Shown piece after piece: positions 37,132 through 49,162 of a stretch of 64,000 nt of DNA (position 1 is its first letter; each line of letters begins with the position of its first letter). Under the pieces are notes generated by a model, which saw only the letters and a program-made list of their open reading frames with translations, was not told the DNA's origin and made no database searches. The stretch is from Plantago elongata (taxonomy: Eukaryota; Streptophyta; Magnoliopsida; Lamiales; Plantaginaceae). The DNA lies in the NCBI GenBank assembly GCA_036897095.1, contig JAYMSP010000071.1, forward strand, positions 28,613-92,612, given 5' to 3'. Both the position numbers and the translations under genes were made by a program.

Positions 37132-39811
37132 TAGTTCTTTTCAGCCAACAGGGTTTTCTACACTAGCTAGTTGCTGTATAAAAACAGATGCTATGACTTT
37201 TAACATCCCTGATTGATTGTTTGTTTCTTGGTTCAGGGGACTAGTCGTTATATTGCATGGGCTGAATGAACACTGGTATGTAATTTTATGCCTATATACA
37301 TTGAGCATATAACATGTATTCTAATACTGGTCTTTTTCAATACTAACCTATGCATATTCGAACAGTGGAAGATATAATGATTTTGCCAAGAAACTGAATG
37401 CTAACGGCTTCAAGGTTTATGGAATGGATTGGATTGGTGAGTGGATTCTATCATATAACTGAAAACTATTTTTGGTATTGCTGAAATGATGTGTGCTTGA
37501 GTGGATAAGGGTCTCTACTTCTTTCAGTTCTGGCTCAATCTGAGAAACTTATTTACTCTCATCAGTGTTTGATTATGATCTATTCTTGCTTGAAAATTTT
37601 GAAAACCGAGAGAGGGATTGTGTACTTATGTTAAATGCAGTGTGTTACGATACTGCAGTTAAGCAAATCAACCTTTGTGTTCCTTGCTGAACAATGGTTG
37701 ATTTCATAGTTCTTGGCTAAAAAGATCATTCATCTAATTAGCAAGAATGCAAGGATGACACGAGTCATGAGGGTGAAACCATCTGTTGATGTGGATCTGA
37801 CGTATAAAATAGAGCAACATAGAAGAAACAAAACACTTGTCAGCTCCTCTCAAATATCCATATATTCTACATTTAATTTTAGAAGTCCTCCGATATACCG
37901 AGTGGAAGTCATTTCTTCCGAGCTCTTGAAATATCCCCTTCCAAGCAAGTGTTCTATATGCTACAGTCATCTATTAGATGACCAAGTGCACATATAGCCC
38001 TTTCTGTTTACATTTTATAGCATAGAAATTGTAGTTTTCAACTATGTATGTATATTTGCATGTTGCAGGACATGATTGTGTGTCATTCAGGAAGCTATCT
38101 ATCGGTGCCTAAAAGTAACATGTGAAGCCCTCCTTTATGAGTAAGCTTGTTATTTGAGTCTTTGCATCTACCTCACATGAAAGTATGGTAGACACAGGAG
38201 GCATTTTTCTGAAAATCCGGAAATTTAAAGAACCTCATTGAAGAGAGGTGGAAAAATAAATGGAAAGAAAGAAGTAAATTGTATATTGGAGTTGGCTGAT
38301 GCATTTACATAGTTGAAAGAATCCATTTTTTGTAGTCATGGAATCACAAGTGATAGTTCAGCTTAGTTTTTTGGTGAGTAAGGGTGTGTTTTGTGTGAGG
38401 AGGAGGCTCTCCTTTTGCATGTAAGCCTTAGTCGTTGTTTGCATGGCTCGTAAGTATCTATTTAAATTTGTGGAGTGAGGATTTTCTTTGCCAGCTAGTC
38501 ATAATTTCGTAATCATATCTACCCTGTAGCTCAGAGTCGTCCGTACCCTATTTGCTTGTTTTCTTGCTTTATACTAGTTGTTGTGGGTGCAAAAGTTCTG
38601 TTGTTCACAGGCTGACCTTTTTTTATCATGTTGCAGGACATGGTGGAAGTGATGGACTGCATGCATATGTTCCTTCCCTTGACATTGCAGTTAACGACAT
38701 GGTATTGCCCCAAATTCGTGTGCATATGATACAACTTACAAGCACAGTTATATATAAGGTTTTGGCCATTGTTGTTGATATTCATCTTGCCTTTTGCCTT
38801 TAGAAATCATTTTTGAGCAAAGTTCTAGCTGAAAATCCTAAACTTCCCTGCTTTTGCTTTGGACATTCAACTGGCGGGGCTATCACCTTGAAGGTAACTA
38901 ATATGTTAACTTCTAGCTTCTTGTGATTTTCGATCCACAAACTTTTTGTTACGTCATGTCCATATACAAATCATGTTTCGTACGTTCCCACAGGCTATGC
39001 TTGATCCCAAAATAAGTCGACGAGTTTCTGGTGTAGTACTTACTTCTCCTGCTGTTGGAGTGCATCCCTCACATCCAATTTTTGCGGTAAGGTTGCCACA
39101 CTAGTATTTTCCCCCGAAATAATATGATCTTCGGTAAATGCTCATTGAGAATGATAAATTTAATTGCAAAATTGCAATTGATCTGGAAGCAAACATTCCA
39201 AAAGTTTGACATAATGTGAAGTATAGGGCTTTAGTATATTAGTTCAGGGAGTTTTCCAAGTATTATTTCATTTGAGCATGATTTGCTAGCATGTTTCAAA
39301 TCTGAGTTTTTATCCATTTTTTTTCTGAGTGCTAGTATATGATTTTACCTCAAAAATAAGATATCGCAGACGCTTATCTTTGCCGTAATTATCCTTAATG
39401 TAGGTACTGGCTCCCATTTTTGCCTTCTTGTTGCCAAGATTCCAATTTAGTGCGGCAAACAAGAGGGGTTGTGTAGTTTCCCGAGATCCAGAGGCACTAT
39501 TGGCTAAATATTCCGACCCTCTAGTGTTCACTGGATCGATAAGGGTAAGAACAGGCTATGAAATTCTTCGAATCACAGCTAATTTGCAGCAGAACCTGAG
39601 CAAGTTGACAGTACCATTTTTTGTCCTTCATGGAACTGATGACTCTGTAACCGACCCTTTAGCTTCGAAGAAGCTGCACGAGAAAGCTTCCTCAACTGAC
39701 AAAACGATAAAGTTGTACAAGGGGTTGTTACATGACCTGCTCTTTGAACCTGAAAAGGAAGAAATCGTACAAGACATTGTTTCGTGGTTGACCAGTAGAC
39801 TACAAGTGTGA
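34035..39811 (+). CDS. Alpha/beta-hydrolase, monoacylglycerol lipase-like (Hydrolase_4)
   Basis: Serine hydrolase of the plant MAGL family, which includes caffeoylshikimate esterase. Likely substrates are monoacylglycerols or related esters; the exact substrate cannot be read from sequence. Seven exons: 34035-34621, 37237-37275 (only 39 nt), 37366-37436, 38637-38701, 38804-38893, 38994-39086, 39404-39811. They join in frame to 450 codons. Residues 1-150 are a variable basic extension; a second Met at 34173 is an alternative start, and the first 46 residues could be a transit peptide. The catalytic core has the HGLNEH oxyanion motif, GMDWIGHGGSDGLH, the nucleophile elbow GHSTGGA (Ser276), Asp395 in HGTDDSVTDP and His425 in GLLHDLL. 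The complete triad is present. Intron 1 (2.6 kb) holds diverged repeats and a 42-base T tract; intron 3 holds a copy of the exon 4 acceptor. Confidence 0.92.
35155..35345. repeat. Three imperfect repeats of about 80 bp in hydrolase intron 1
   Basis: The phrase ttctgagttcatgtagattt followed by agaactt occurs near 35175, as ttctgagtctagtatagact near 35235 and as ttccgagttcatgtagattt near 35310. Between copies is gtttaatgc(t/a)agatttt. The copies have diverged and look like a local tandem array in decay. Confidence 0.65.
37089..37130. repeat. Poly(T) tract of 42 bases
   Basis: An uninterrupted run of T in intron 1 of the hydrolase gene, about 105 bases upstream of the exon 2 acceptor. It may reflect an old reverse-strand poly(A) insertion or slippage. 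Its length is likely uncertain in any assembly. Confidence 0.9.
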
Positions 39812-42720
39812 TGACTTCTTGTACCTGGAGGGGAACAGCTGGTGGTGAGATAGGGAATTAATGAATAGTTCCTGTGTAGTTCCGACTCAGATGCAGTATT
39901 TTCGAGTAGCCAATGCCGCACATTTACTTGGGAAATAATATTTATGAATGAATATTCATCAATCCACAAATTTTCTCTGGTAAATTTGAAATAATGTGAG
40001 AAATGATGGTGAATGTGTTCTTGCATTCTGCTGTTACAGAATCCTGGATTTAACATCAAGCCTTCAAAAACCATTGACCTGAAATGCAAGACGGTGTTTT
40101 TCAAGCTTCATCTTATAACTCTTAGTACAATCCAATTGAAGATATGTTATGAAAACATTTGACAGCATCTTTTACTAGTATTTCAATAAGATATGTATTT
40201 GATCAGTCTCTGTAGTGTCGAGTGTAATTGTTTGCATTTAAACATCAGATTAAACATGGATGAAGGGCGAGACGTGGGGCGGCCCTACAGAACCGTGGAT
40301 ACTGATCCAAGGGCTTTTTCCTTGTTTATGGGAACAGTTATCGTTATTTTGCTATAGAACAAGCAGAACCGAGAACAAATATATCTGTTACTAGCCTGCC
40401 TTCTGTGGACTAGATCATCTTGTTCTCTCAGTACTATTATCAAGTTCCTCTTTTTCCCGACAAACTTACGCGCACAATGCAACTTCATGGGAACCTCACC
40501 TTTCTATAACATTGAAGAAAAATCTAAAGACATGAAGTGTTGCAACTCGTGTGGTGACTATTCATGAAGCATCACCAGGCGGTAATGTCCTCTGATTGAG
40601 TAATGAAATTTTCCAAAAATAAATAAATTCACTAGACTTGGAGACCGCATAATTTGACAACTGAGGTTTACACTCTGAATCTAGACAAACATCTCTAATC
40701 TAGCAACTTGATTTATTGTCATGGCCACTTAATAATGCCGTTCACTCCTAATTGATTAGTGTCCGCTTGAATAAACTAACATATCTTGTTATGTGGTAAG
40801 ATTTGGTCTTACACACTCAACATAAAGCTGCAATATCATAATATCAAGGGTTTCATTCATCTGTCTTTGGTGGAACTGTTAATAGGAAACGTTAATTACA
40901 GTGACTAGTTATTAACTTATAATAGTGCCAACTATCAGGGCAACTGTTCTGCAATGTTAAATGCATCAGCAAACACCCGTGCCATGATAGCTAAACAATG
41001 GATAATGTCAGGGAAGAGTACATACATGACTCTGTCTCCTTCGCGTGTGTATCTCGTTCAGCAATAATCACCAGGGAGCCTGTAAATTCAACTGAGGTAT
41101 AAAGTAATGGCAAGTTTATATCCAAGTGGACCAAGACACTAGTCAAGACAGAAACCAGATCGATTCTCAACCAGATATGAATTGATAATCGTGTTTAATA
41201 CTTGCAGTGAAAGGTTAGTGTTAATAAACAAACCAATCAACTTGGAGATGGCAAACATCATAAATGTCATTTTTCAAGTAATTACTTTAAAGTGTCATAA
41301 TCTCACATGCAGTGTTTCAGTTGGCTTTATGCGGAAATCAAAACGATAACTCATGTCTTAAGCTAATGTTAAGGCAGGAAGCCATTTTGCCCCTTGATGG
41401 TTGACTATTTGAGCAAAGTGCACATAAATTTTGCAGGATTGCAAATTGTCGTATGAAGTTTCAGAATGTGTGATTTGCTCCATGGAAATTCGGACTTTTG
41501 AAAACCATCCATATCTTGAACCTCTAGAGCTTTAAACTTCAGTGGGCAAATTTGCAGAAAAGCAGAAACTCGAAGGGGCAGATGGTAACTCTAGCACAAA
41601 TGGTCAAACTTCAGGGGCATTTAAAATAAAGCAGATGATTCACAGGTTGCCAATTTACTCTATCAAAGGAAAGTAGCCTAAGCATATAAATCATGTATGG
41701 AGTGAGAAATACTGGGTCAAAGCCAATTATATCAATTTGTATAAATATGCACAGAATACAACTTGAAAATTGATAACAAAGAGGAACAAAGGAATATATC
41801 AAAGATCCGATGCTTCACCAGATTTTGTCACCAAATAAGCTACAGTTTGGACTAATTAAAAAAAATGATGATAATAATAATTCCGGATCAAAAACACCAC
41901 TAGGAAAAATTAGTAAAATATTGGATGATTGCAAGTCGTTTAAAGATCAACTAATGTCGTTATACTCAACTGCATCAGGATATTTTATTGCATAAATTAA
42001 GTCAAATATGGTTCCATCAAATGATCACTAGTGGTCCTTTCTGAATACTAAAATGCTGCTAGATATTGATTTGATGATCAAACTTTAAGCCTCCCATGAT
42101 GATTGGACTAGAGTCACTAGACTACAATAAAGAAACCTACACTCCTAGGCCAATGGGAGCATCTAATTTGAGCAGATATGGATGGCTGCAAAGGACAACT
42201 TATGTCAATAGTGGTGAACCATATTGGTCTGAGTTTCTAATATATACTATTAACATGTATGTTGACAGCTGATTATTTTGATCCAATAAGTCATTAAGCA
42301 TAACCACTATACACGGCTTATCTCCGGCCAACCTATCACATTACCAGACTAAGTTTGTGAGAATTGACAATAAAACTAAACAATCAAGAGATGATCTATT
42401 CACTGACATCCTGTTGTTGGATTTACTTGTGTACAGAATGACAATTGGTTGATAGCATATTGACTCAAACAGCCGTTCATAACTACAAATAGAATTAGTT
42501 AATGGAAGGCGGTCCTGTTTCCAAATGGACGTCATTTAGCCTAGTACATACTATCTAATATCATAAACTAAAAGTACACCGAAAGATTTTATATAGGTGA
42601 ATTTCTAGTGCTTTTCTGTGGAGCCCAAAAAATACCATCCTGTTCTAATTTCATAATCTCCCTTAAAATGTACCATGATTTAATATTCAGGTACCGCACC
42701 TAACAACTTGACCCAACTCC
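39812..42720. other. Intergenic region between the hydrolase and the 5-phosphatase
   Basis: About 2.9 kb with no supportable gene. The first few hundred bases are probably the hydrolase 3' UTR. A probable MITE lies at 41383-41628. Other open frames (for example 41810-41995) are short and low-complexity. Confidence 0.55.
41383..41628. mobile_element. Probable MITE with GCCCCT-type inverted ends
   Basis: The left end reads ttttgccccttgatggttga then ctatttgagcaaagt. The right end in reverse complement reads aaatgcccctgaagtttgac then catttgtgctagagt. The ends match over about 35 bases at roughly 70%. The inner part is not clearly palindromic. It is a small non-autonomous element; the class is unassigned. 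Confidence 0.45.
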
Positions 42721-42722
42721 CC

Positions 42723-42730
42723 TTTATATA
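42723..42730 (+). promoter_or_regulatory. TATA box of the 5-phosphatase gene
   Basis: TTTATATATCC about 130 bases before the ATG at 42859. No other ATG lies between the expected start site (about 42755) and that codon, which supports the chosen start. Confidence 0.6.
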
Positions 42731-42858
42731 TCCCACACATTGTATCCAACTCAACTTTTACCTACTTCCGTTGACAAAAAACATCGCACTGGAAGTGGGT
42801 AAAATCATCATATCGATCTAAGGAACCCAATAAGAATCTTTCTGCATATACGAAGGCC

Positions 42859-45016
42859 ATGCATCCTTTCAAAGCAGCAAATAAGGTTCTTAGAATGAGG
42901 ATGACCAGCAATAATCTTGTAACACATTCAGGGAATATACCAGAAATACCAATTCCAACACAGAGCTTAGGTGAAACACATTTCAGTTCCAACACATATT
43001 TTGGTGCTCAAGAAACTTACAAGTAAGATCTTTTGCTATGCAACTTCTCTTTTCACGCTTCAAGTTCTAGAGCCTCTCATTGACATTAACACTTCCAAAT
43101 TGTTATCTTTCTCCCTTATACTGTTTGCAATTTTTTCTTTCTAAAAACACTATCAGCTTTGCCTCTTATATGGAACAGAAGAATCAGCTATTACTTTGAA
43201 AGAACAGCACTAGATACAATTAAACCTAACATCCAATTCTTTTCCTTTTTTATTCATTTCTACAACAAAAGGCTCTCTGTAAGCTCTTGGAATGTCGGTG
43301 GCATCCCACCGCCAGAAAGCTTGAATCTAGAGGATTTGCTCAATGATCAAAACAGCGATGCCGACATCTATGTCTTTGGGTAATTTCTACTTTTGTGGGC
43401 ATGCAAGGGATCTCATGTTATCGATCATTATAGAATCAAGTTCTATTTGATTGTTGAAAACTAATGCATTACCTACAATACAGGTTTCAAGAAATTGTGC
43501 CCCTAAATGCTGGCAATATATTAGTGTCAGAAAATATCAGTATTTCAATGAAGTGGAATTCTTTAATTAAAGCAGCTCTCGAGAAAAAAGTTGGACAAGC
43601 TGATGATCTTGCAGAGTTTCAAGGTATTCGTCATCTTAAAGCAAGCAACTCCATTGACTCAGGTGCTTCAGAATATAAATGCATAATAAGCAAACAAATG
43701 GTGGGAATATATATTACTGTGTGGGTACGGACAGAGTTACACGGTTATATCAGTCATCCAAGCGTTTCATGTGTAGGCTGTGGAATCTTAGGCTGCCTTG
43801 GAAACAAGGTAACAAACTATGCATCAGTCTTTTTATAAAGATACCAATGTATGATCCAAGAAACAATATCAAACTAACAGGGTAACATATTGATAACAGG
43901 GTTCAGTCTCCGTCCGATTTTACTTGCATGCAACAAGCTTTTGTTTTGTGTGTTGTCATTTAGCTTCTGGCGGAAGAGAAGGTGATGAGAGAAGAAGAAA
44001 CAGAGATGCAGCACAAATATTGGCATGCACTCAATTTCCTGCCGAAACCCTGCCGCATCTCCCCAGAAAAATCCTAGACCATGAGTATGTAAGCTGGACC
44101 TATTTCTATGATCTTTCTATGATTGATGCGGCTGCTCATTTTAGGCAGACAAATTAAACTTGAATTAACCTTTTATTTACACTTATTTATGTATCTGTCA
44201 CAAGTGCATAGACAAAGTATTTGGTTATCAGTTATCACTATCTAGATAAATTCACCATAACATCAATCATTTTTGTACCAAAATGAATTTTTTAAATCAG
44301 TTTGGAATGTCTGACAAGAAAAACTTGGTTCTGATATTATACAGTAAAGTTATTTGGCTCGGTGACCTGAACTACAGGATTTACCTGCCAGAAGCAACTA
44401 CAAGATCCTTGGTAAGGAATGAAGACTGGAGCATATTATTAAAACATGATCAGGTAATAAATAACCAACATGAATCCATCATAGTATTACATGAACATAA
44501 TTAACACACCTAAAAGCACACACGAACACTGTTTGACATGCTTGATACTGATAGTGCTATCTTTTAACATGTAGCTGAAAGCTGAGCTCAGAGAAAACCA
44601 TGTCTTTAAAGGCTGGAAGGAGAAAGAAATCGAGTTTCCGCCTACATATAAATATAACCACAACTCGGATGACTACTATGGATCTAATGAAGAAATAAAG
44701 GCAAAAAGGAGGAGAGCTCCAGCATGGTAAGCTGTCTATTCCTTCCAGGTCCATTTCCATACTTCAATCACTGTGTGCAAAGAATTTTGATGAATGGGAC
44801 TGTTTTTGTAGGTGTGACCGGATTATATGGTTTGGCAAGGGACTGCATCAGATTGAGTACAGTAGAGGTGAATCTAAACTCTCTGATCACAGACCTGTTC
44901 GAGCAATATTCTCAGCATATGTTGAGAATTCTAGGCCTATTGTAGGGACAGGCAGCACCTTTGCAAACATATTTGTAAATTTAACCAACCATTTGACACC
45001 AGGTCTAACTGTCTAA
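42859..45016 (+). CDS. Type I inositol polyphosphate 5-phosphatase
   Basis: Removes the 5-phosphate from soluble inositol phosphates such as Ins(1,4,5)P3, and in some plant members from phosphoinositides. Seven exons: 42859-43022, 43272-43379, 43484-43808, 43900-44084, 44345-44453, 44575-44726, 44812-45016, joining in frame to 415 codons. The DNase-I-like catalytic domain starts at SVSSWNVGGIPPPESLNLEDLL and contains FQEIVPLNAGN, the first signature WLGDLNYRI (Asp268, Asn270), the second signature RAPAWCDRIIW (about 345-354) and SDHRPVRAIFS near the end. All metal- and phosphate-binding signatures are intact. The protein is short: many plant members carry a longer N-terminal extension and a large insert in the middle. 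No WD40 repeats are present, so this is not the 5PTase12-14 type. Confidence 0.92.
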
Positions 45017-46034
45017 TATATATATTTACTGCCGTCTGTGCTTCCACATCCTACTCCCTCACATAAATGTGAAGAGGACCAGAATCACGAGTTAAGAATA
45101 ATATGACAACTACAAAGAGAATATGTCCGAAGTTCACACCCCAACTCCCCAACTCTAAACAAAGGAGACAAATGAAAGATAGATGAAGGAAGAACAAGAA
45201 GCATAGTACATCTGATTTTCAGAGAGATGGACCTCAGTAACTGCTTCAAGAATGAAATGTATTTGAAGCATCAAAAGGGTCTGTCTATACTAAATATTAA
45301 GAGCTCAATTCCCCACCCTAGATCCAAACTAACGAGACACATTAAATCAAAGTCACTGAAGTTACCATGTCTATGATTGTGTGACTTGTCTATATATCTT
45401 ACCTTAAATATTAGTAAATTGCAATAAGAAGTTGATATGAACTTTTCCACAACTTGCAGCATTCCTACTTTATGCAATGCAACAGATACATATTCCAGCA
45501 AGAACTTAAAGTAGTAAAGCTAAAGTGCAGCAAAACAAAAGCCGTTAACAGCAAGACTACAATACATACAGAAGAGCATGGCAAGTGCTACCTAGCACTC
45601 CTAATTGAGCTTGTTCGATACGTAAATGAGCTCATCCTTAAAAAACGAGACGTTATTACTCTTGTTAAGGTTTCCATGAATGCCTTTTGTAATGTTAGTT
45701 CCATTGAACCATAAATCACAATTGTCCGCTAGCAAGGTGTGTTCGACTAAATGACCGAGGCCAACGCAGTACTCGGTGAACATCAACGAAGCAGCTAATT
45801 CTCAGCAAACAAAGAATAGCAAATGAAACTACAACGAATAAGATGAAAACACATAGTGGTGGTTGATTTGAGATGCTTATAACACACAGTTTTCCTAAAA
45901 TTTGGAATTAGGGCATGAAATCGAACACCTACCAGCAAAGTAAAACACAACTGAACTTCCTTCAGTTATGATCTTCAGCTCAAAATTAATCCAAGTAGTA
46001 TTACACAGCTCAATTTGAGTAAAGCAACGAGTAC
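45017..46034. other. Region downstream of the 5-phosphatase; probable intron or 3' part of a minus-strand transcript
   Basis: No clear gene on the + strand. On the minus strand it lies directly after the coding exon at 46035-46151. A good acceptor at about 45932 (ttgctggtag in minus reading) would add only VFDFMP and a stop. A longer minus-strand open frame (45786-45601) has no recognised domain. Confidence 0.3.
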
Positions 46035-46151
46035 CTCGATTGAGCTATTGTCTTCAAGTGGGTCATAAGGAATCTCCGTCGCCGGAATTGGACGGGACGG
46101 TACATCGGTGCGAAAATATCGGCAAAATCGATCGGAGTTCGAACTGATCAT
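46035..46151 (-). CDS. Candidate first coding exon of an unrecognised minus-strand gene
   Basis: Reading the minus strand from ATG at 46151 gives 39 codons (MISSNSDRFCRYFRTD..., ending ...DPLEDNSSIE) and then a GTACTC donor. The base and codon use are coding-like (CG-containing codons, balanced residues) and unlike the AT-rich surroundings. I do not recognise the protein. If the acceptor near 45932 is used, the product is a 45-residue peptide. Upstream, the minus strand has a TGACGTC-type site and a GC-rich GGGCCGGGTCGG stretch, as in some housekeeping promoters. It might instead be a 5' leader of a non-coding RNA or a relic of a lost gene. Confidence 0.35.
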
Positions 46152-46197
46152 TACAGGATACAGTTAGGTCCGGTCCGACCCGGCCCGGCTTTGGGAC

Positions 46198-47230
46198 GTC
46201 ATAATTACAGCTCGAGCTTGGCTTATTTAGTAGGGCGTTCTAAAACCATACTGGATTGTTTGATCATTATTGTGCAAAATGTTATACGACGAGCTCACAA
46301 TAAGATTCTGAAAAAGTGCTAATGGATCGTGATCACTATTTTGTTAACAAAATTATTCATTATTAATACAAATTTAAATTATTTAAATTGCATTTATTAA
46401 TGAAATGTAATTTATTAATATTCATTTCTATTTTTAATTTTATCAATATAAAGCAATTTCAACATTAGCGCATATGGAATATTTCAATAATGGCATTTGT
46501 TAGATAAAAACATGGTGTTGCTTTAATGATTCAAAAATAGTTTAGAATGTTTTCAATAATTTAATTTTTATTTTTATTTAATTAGAGTTTAAAGCTTCAT
46601 CTGAATTTTGACTAAAAAGTTTTCAATTTCTCTACACTTTTACTCATAACTTCTCATTTTCATATCAAACTCATCAAAGAACAAAAAAATAAAAGATATA
46701 TCTTCTCTTTTTTTTTTTGGCAAAAGAAATTATATCCATATTCCAACTGATAAACCATTATCCCATATTTTCTAAATATCCTAGGGACCAGCTACACCTT
46801 CAACAAAACATTGAGCCCTTGATGTTTATCGAACACTTGCACACTTACACAAAAGAAAAAAACAAAAAGAGTAGAGATAATTGAATAAAATATGTTAAAT
46901 TATAATTGTCATATTATTTTTACAATTTTAAAGTGTGATGTTTTCATTAACCATGATTTTCTCTGTCATTCATCATACTATCCTATCAAATGGCTTTGCA
47001 TTATTCTAGAAGTTGCACTTGTCAAATCTTAATAAAGTCAAAGTGAGTGTGATGAGAAATAAGTGGAGTTACTAAAATTGTAAATGTTAGTTATAGCATG
47101 ACCGAATCCTTTTGCTGGAACATAGGATTGTTATGGTCTTATATCACATTAATTATTCCATAAGCTTGAAATTTACGTTTACATGATCATTGTGCAAAAA
47201 CTCTTATCCAACTCAAGAGAATAAAAGGAA
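46198..47230. other. AT-rich intergenic region
   Basis: About 1 kb of AT-rich sequence between the minus-strand candidate exon and the small gene at 47331. No gene or clear repeat structure was seen. Confidence 0.5.
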
Positions 47231-47235
47231 AAGAT

Positions 47236-47244
47236 TTATATATA
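47236..47244 (+). promoter_or_regulatory. TATA box of the small gene at 47331
   Basis: TTATATATAC about 90 bases before the ATG at 47331. Its spacing supports that this small open frame is transcribed. Confidence 0.5.
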
Positions 47245-47330
47245 CATCACATAGTAATTTTATCAAATTAATGACTATACATCGCCTTTACTTCTTAAAT
47301 GTGTTTATACAATAGTAATAGGCGGATATA

Positions 47331-47681
47331 ATGGAACACTTACAGACAGGTTCGAGCAACATATCTGACTCATTTATCAGTCAAGAGGATTCGGGTGGCA
47401 GTGATCTTTCTAAGTACACAAGTCTGAAGGATATAATGTTGCCCACGTCGCCACAACATGGAGGATCAACTAGTAATCTGTTAGATGCATCCAACCTCTC
47501 GTTTCGAAACCAATTGTTGAGGCATGCAGCTTTTGCATACTTACAATCGGTAGCGTTTCAAGCAAATCGGGATCAAGATTGCGCGCCGGGAATTTACGAA
47601 AAATTAAAGATGAGTTTTTTTAGATTATATTATTGTTGTCAACTGACTCAATGTTTTCATGCCGTTTGTTCAGATTTTTAA
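47331..47681 (+). CDS. Small plant protein of unknown function (116 aa)
   Basis: A single open frame of 116 codons placed behind a good TATA box. I do not recognise a named family. The N-terminal 25 residues are Ser/Asp-rich. Two motifs look selected: TSLKDIMLPTSP (about 31-42) and NLSFRNQLLRHAAFAYLQS (about 55-73), an amphipathic helix-like stretch. I believe similar SLKDI and FRNQLL...AAxAYLQ pairs occur in small plant-specific proteins, but I cannot name one. The C terminus is Cys-rich (YYCCQLTQCFHAVCSDF) with no signal peptide at the N terminus, and may be a read-through into an unspliced intron. Base composition is clearly less AT-rich than both flanks. Confidence 0.6.
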   Translation: MEHLQTGSSNISDSFISQEDSGGSDLSKYTSLKDIMLPTSPQHGGSTSNLLDASNLSFRNQLLRHAAFAYLQSVAFQANRDQDCAPGIYEKLKMSFFRLYYCCQLTQCFHAVCSDF

Positions 47682-47699
47682 CCAAGCAGTGCATAAGAT

Positions 47700-49160
47700 T
47701 ATAAATGTTGTGAGAGAAATGGTTGTGATAATATGATCGATTAATTTGCATCATTAATTTAGTTGTGTGTCAATTTAATCGTCTCTTCTTCAACTCTTGA
47801 TATATTTTTGTGATTTAATTTAATATGTTGTACGGATGATTTAGTTTAATATTGTATTATCATTCAAATTGATGGCTAGTAAAATGTTATATAGACTTTT
47901 TTATTTTCACATTATAATTAGAGTATATTTTTTATTTGTATGTTTGGTGATTGGATTTCATGGATTGCATTCTCAAAATATACTATAAAACGGGGCAATT
48001 CATCTAGTACAAGATTGAAATGAATTTTAAAATGTAGAATTAGCAAAATATTATGCACACTATGAGTGCAAAATTTCAATTTGATAAGTCTAGCTGATAG
48101 TTATTTAATTTGTGGTATGGGGTTGATATATACTTTACAATTTGTTGTAAATTTTAAGTTTTATTAATAATATTCTACTATTACAAAGAAGTCATATAAT
48201 TCAAAAAAAAAAGGGCCCGGTATTGTGTGATGGATCATTGGAGAACATGTAAGAGAACTATTATCAGGGCTTATATTGCACATTAAAGACCAAAAAGTAT
48301 AGGGCCTAGTTTGGAGGAAAATCACCCATTATAAAACTTCAATCGTCGAATTAAGGTACTTTTAATAAATTTTTATCTAAATATACCATTTGAACTGAAT
48401 TCTATTAATAGTTACTACATTTTAATCAACTAAGGATACCGGTAATATTCATATAGAATTCGGGATTAATCGAGTTCCGTCGAATTTAATGGACTTGTGA
48501 AATTGATATAGAATGGGCAGTAGGAAAATGACTTAAGATACGAGCAATAGCTGTTGGCAATTGGCATATTATCTAGGGTGTAGTAGTACTAGATAGCTAC
48601 TACTAGACTAGTAGTATATGCATGCATTTTTTACTGTGCTACCACATATGGCTCGTAATGATCAATCTTGATAATATTGAAACCAAGCATGAACATAACT
48701 ACCGAGTCTGTTATTGTTCCTTTGTGGGGAATATATGTTTCTGCCAGATCTTCGATCCGTCCCGTCAATTTACTGCTTCGACTTTTAAATTATGTCTTGG
48801 ACTACTAGCTAGGAAAATGTATCCCTCTCTAACTACTGGTTTATAACTAATTCTTTCAATTATAACATCAACATCAACGTTTGTTTAATATATGTGAGGC
48901 GTTTGAAGCTAAACATGATAAAACCTTTAAATTTACGAATTGAACCTGCTAAAAGATATGTGAATGATGTTATAATTTGGTATGTGAGAAGAGAACAATG
49001 CTGAAATGCATAGATTGGAGTGTAGAATAATCGTGAATGGTATGATGGAACTAACATAGTAATAATAAATGAAAAGAGAGAAGAAAATGAAAGATAGCTG
49101 CCAAATTCCGAACCAATTTCATCTTGCATAGACTAATATCATTGAGAGGGTCAATATAAT
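47700..49160. other. AT-rich intergenic region upstream of the IDD gene
   Basis: About 1.5 kb without a supportable gene. Open frames at 48622-48846 and on the minus strand at 49129-48860 are short and of low-complexity composition. Confidence 0.5.
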
Positions 49161-49162
49161 AT

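Noticed and set aside
45271-45786. Minus-strand open frames (76 and 61 codons) after the candidate exon at 46035
   Set aside because: No recognisable domain, and no acceptor that joins them cleanly in frame to the upstream exon except a weak one; not listed as genes.
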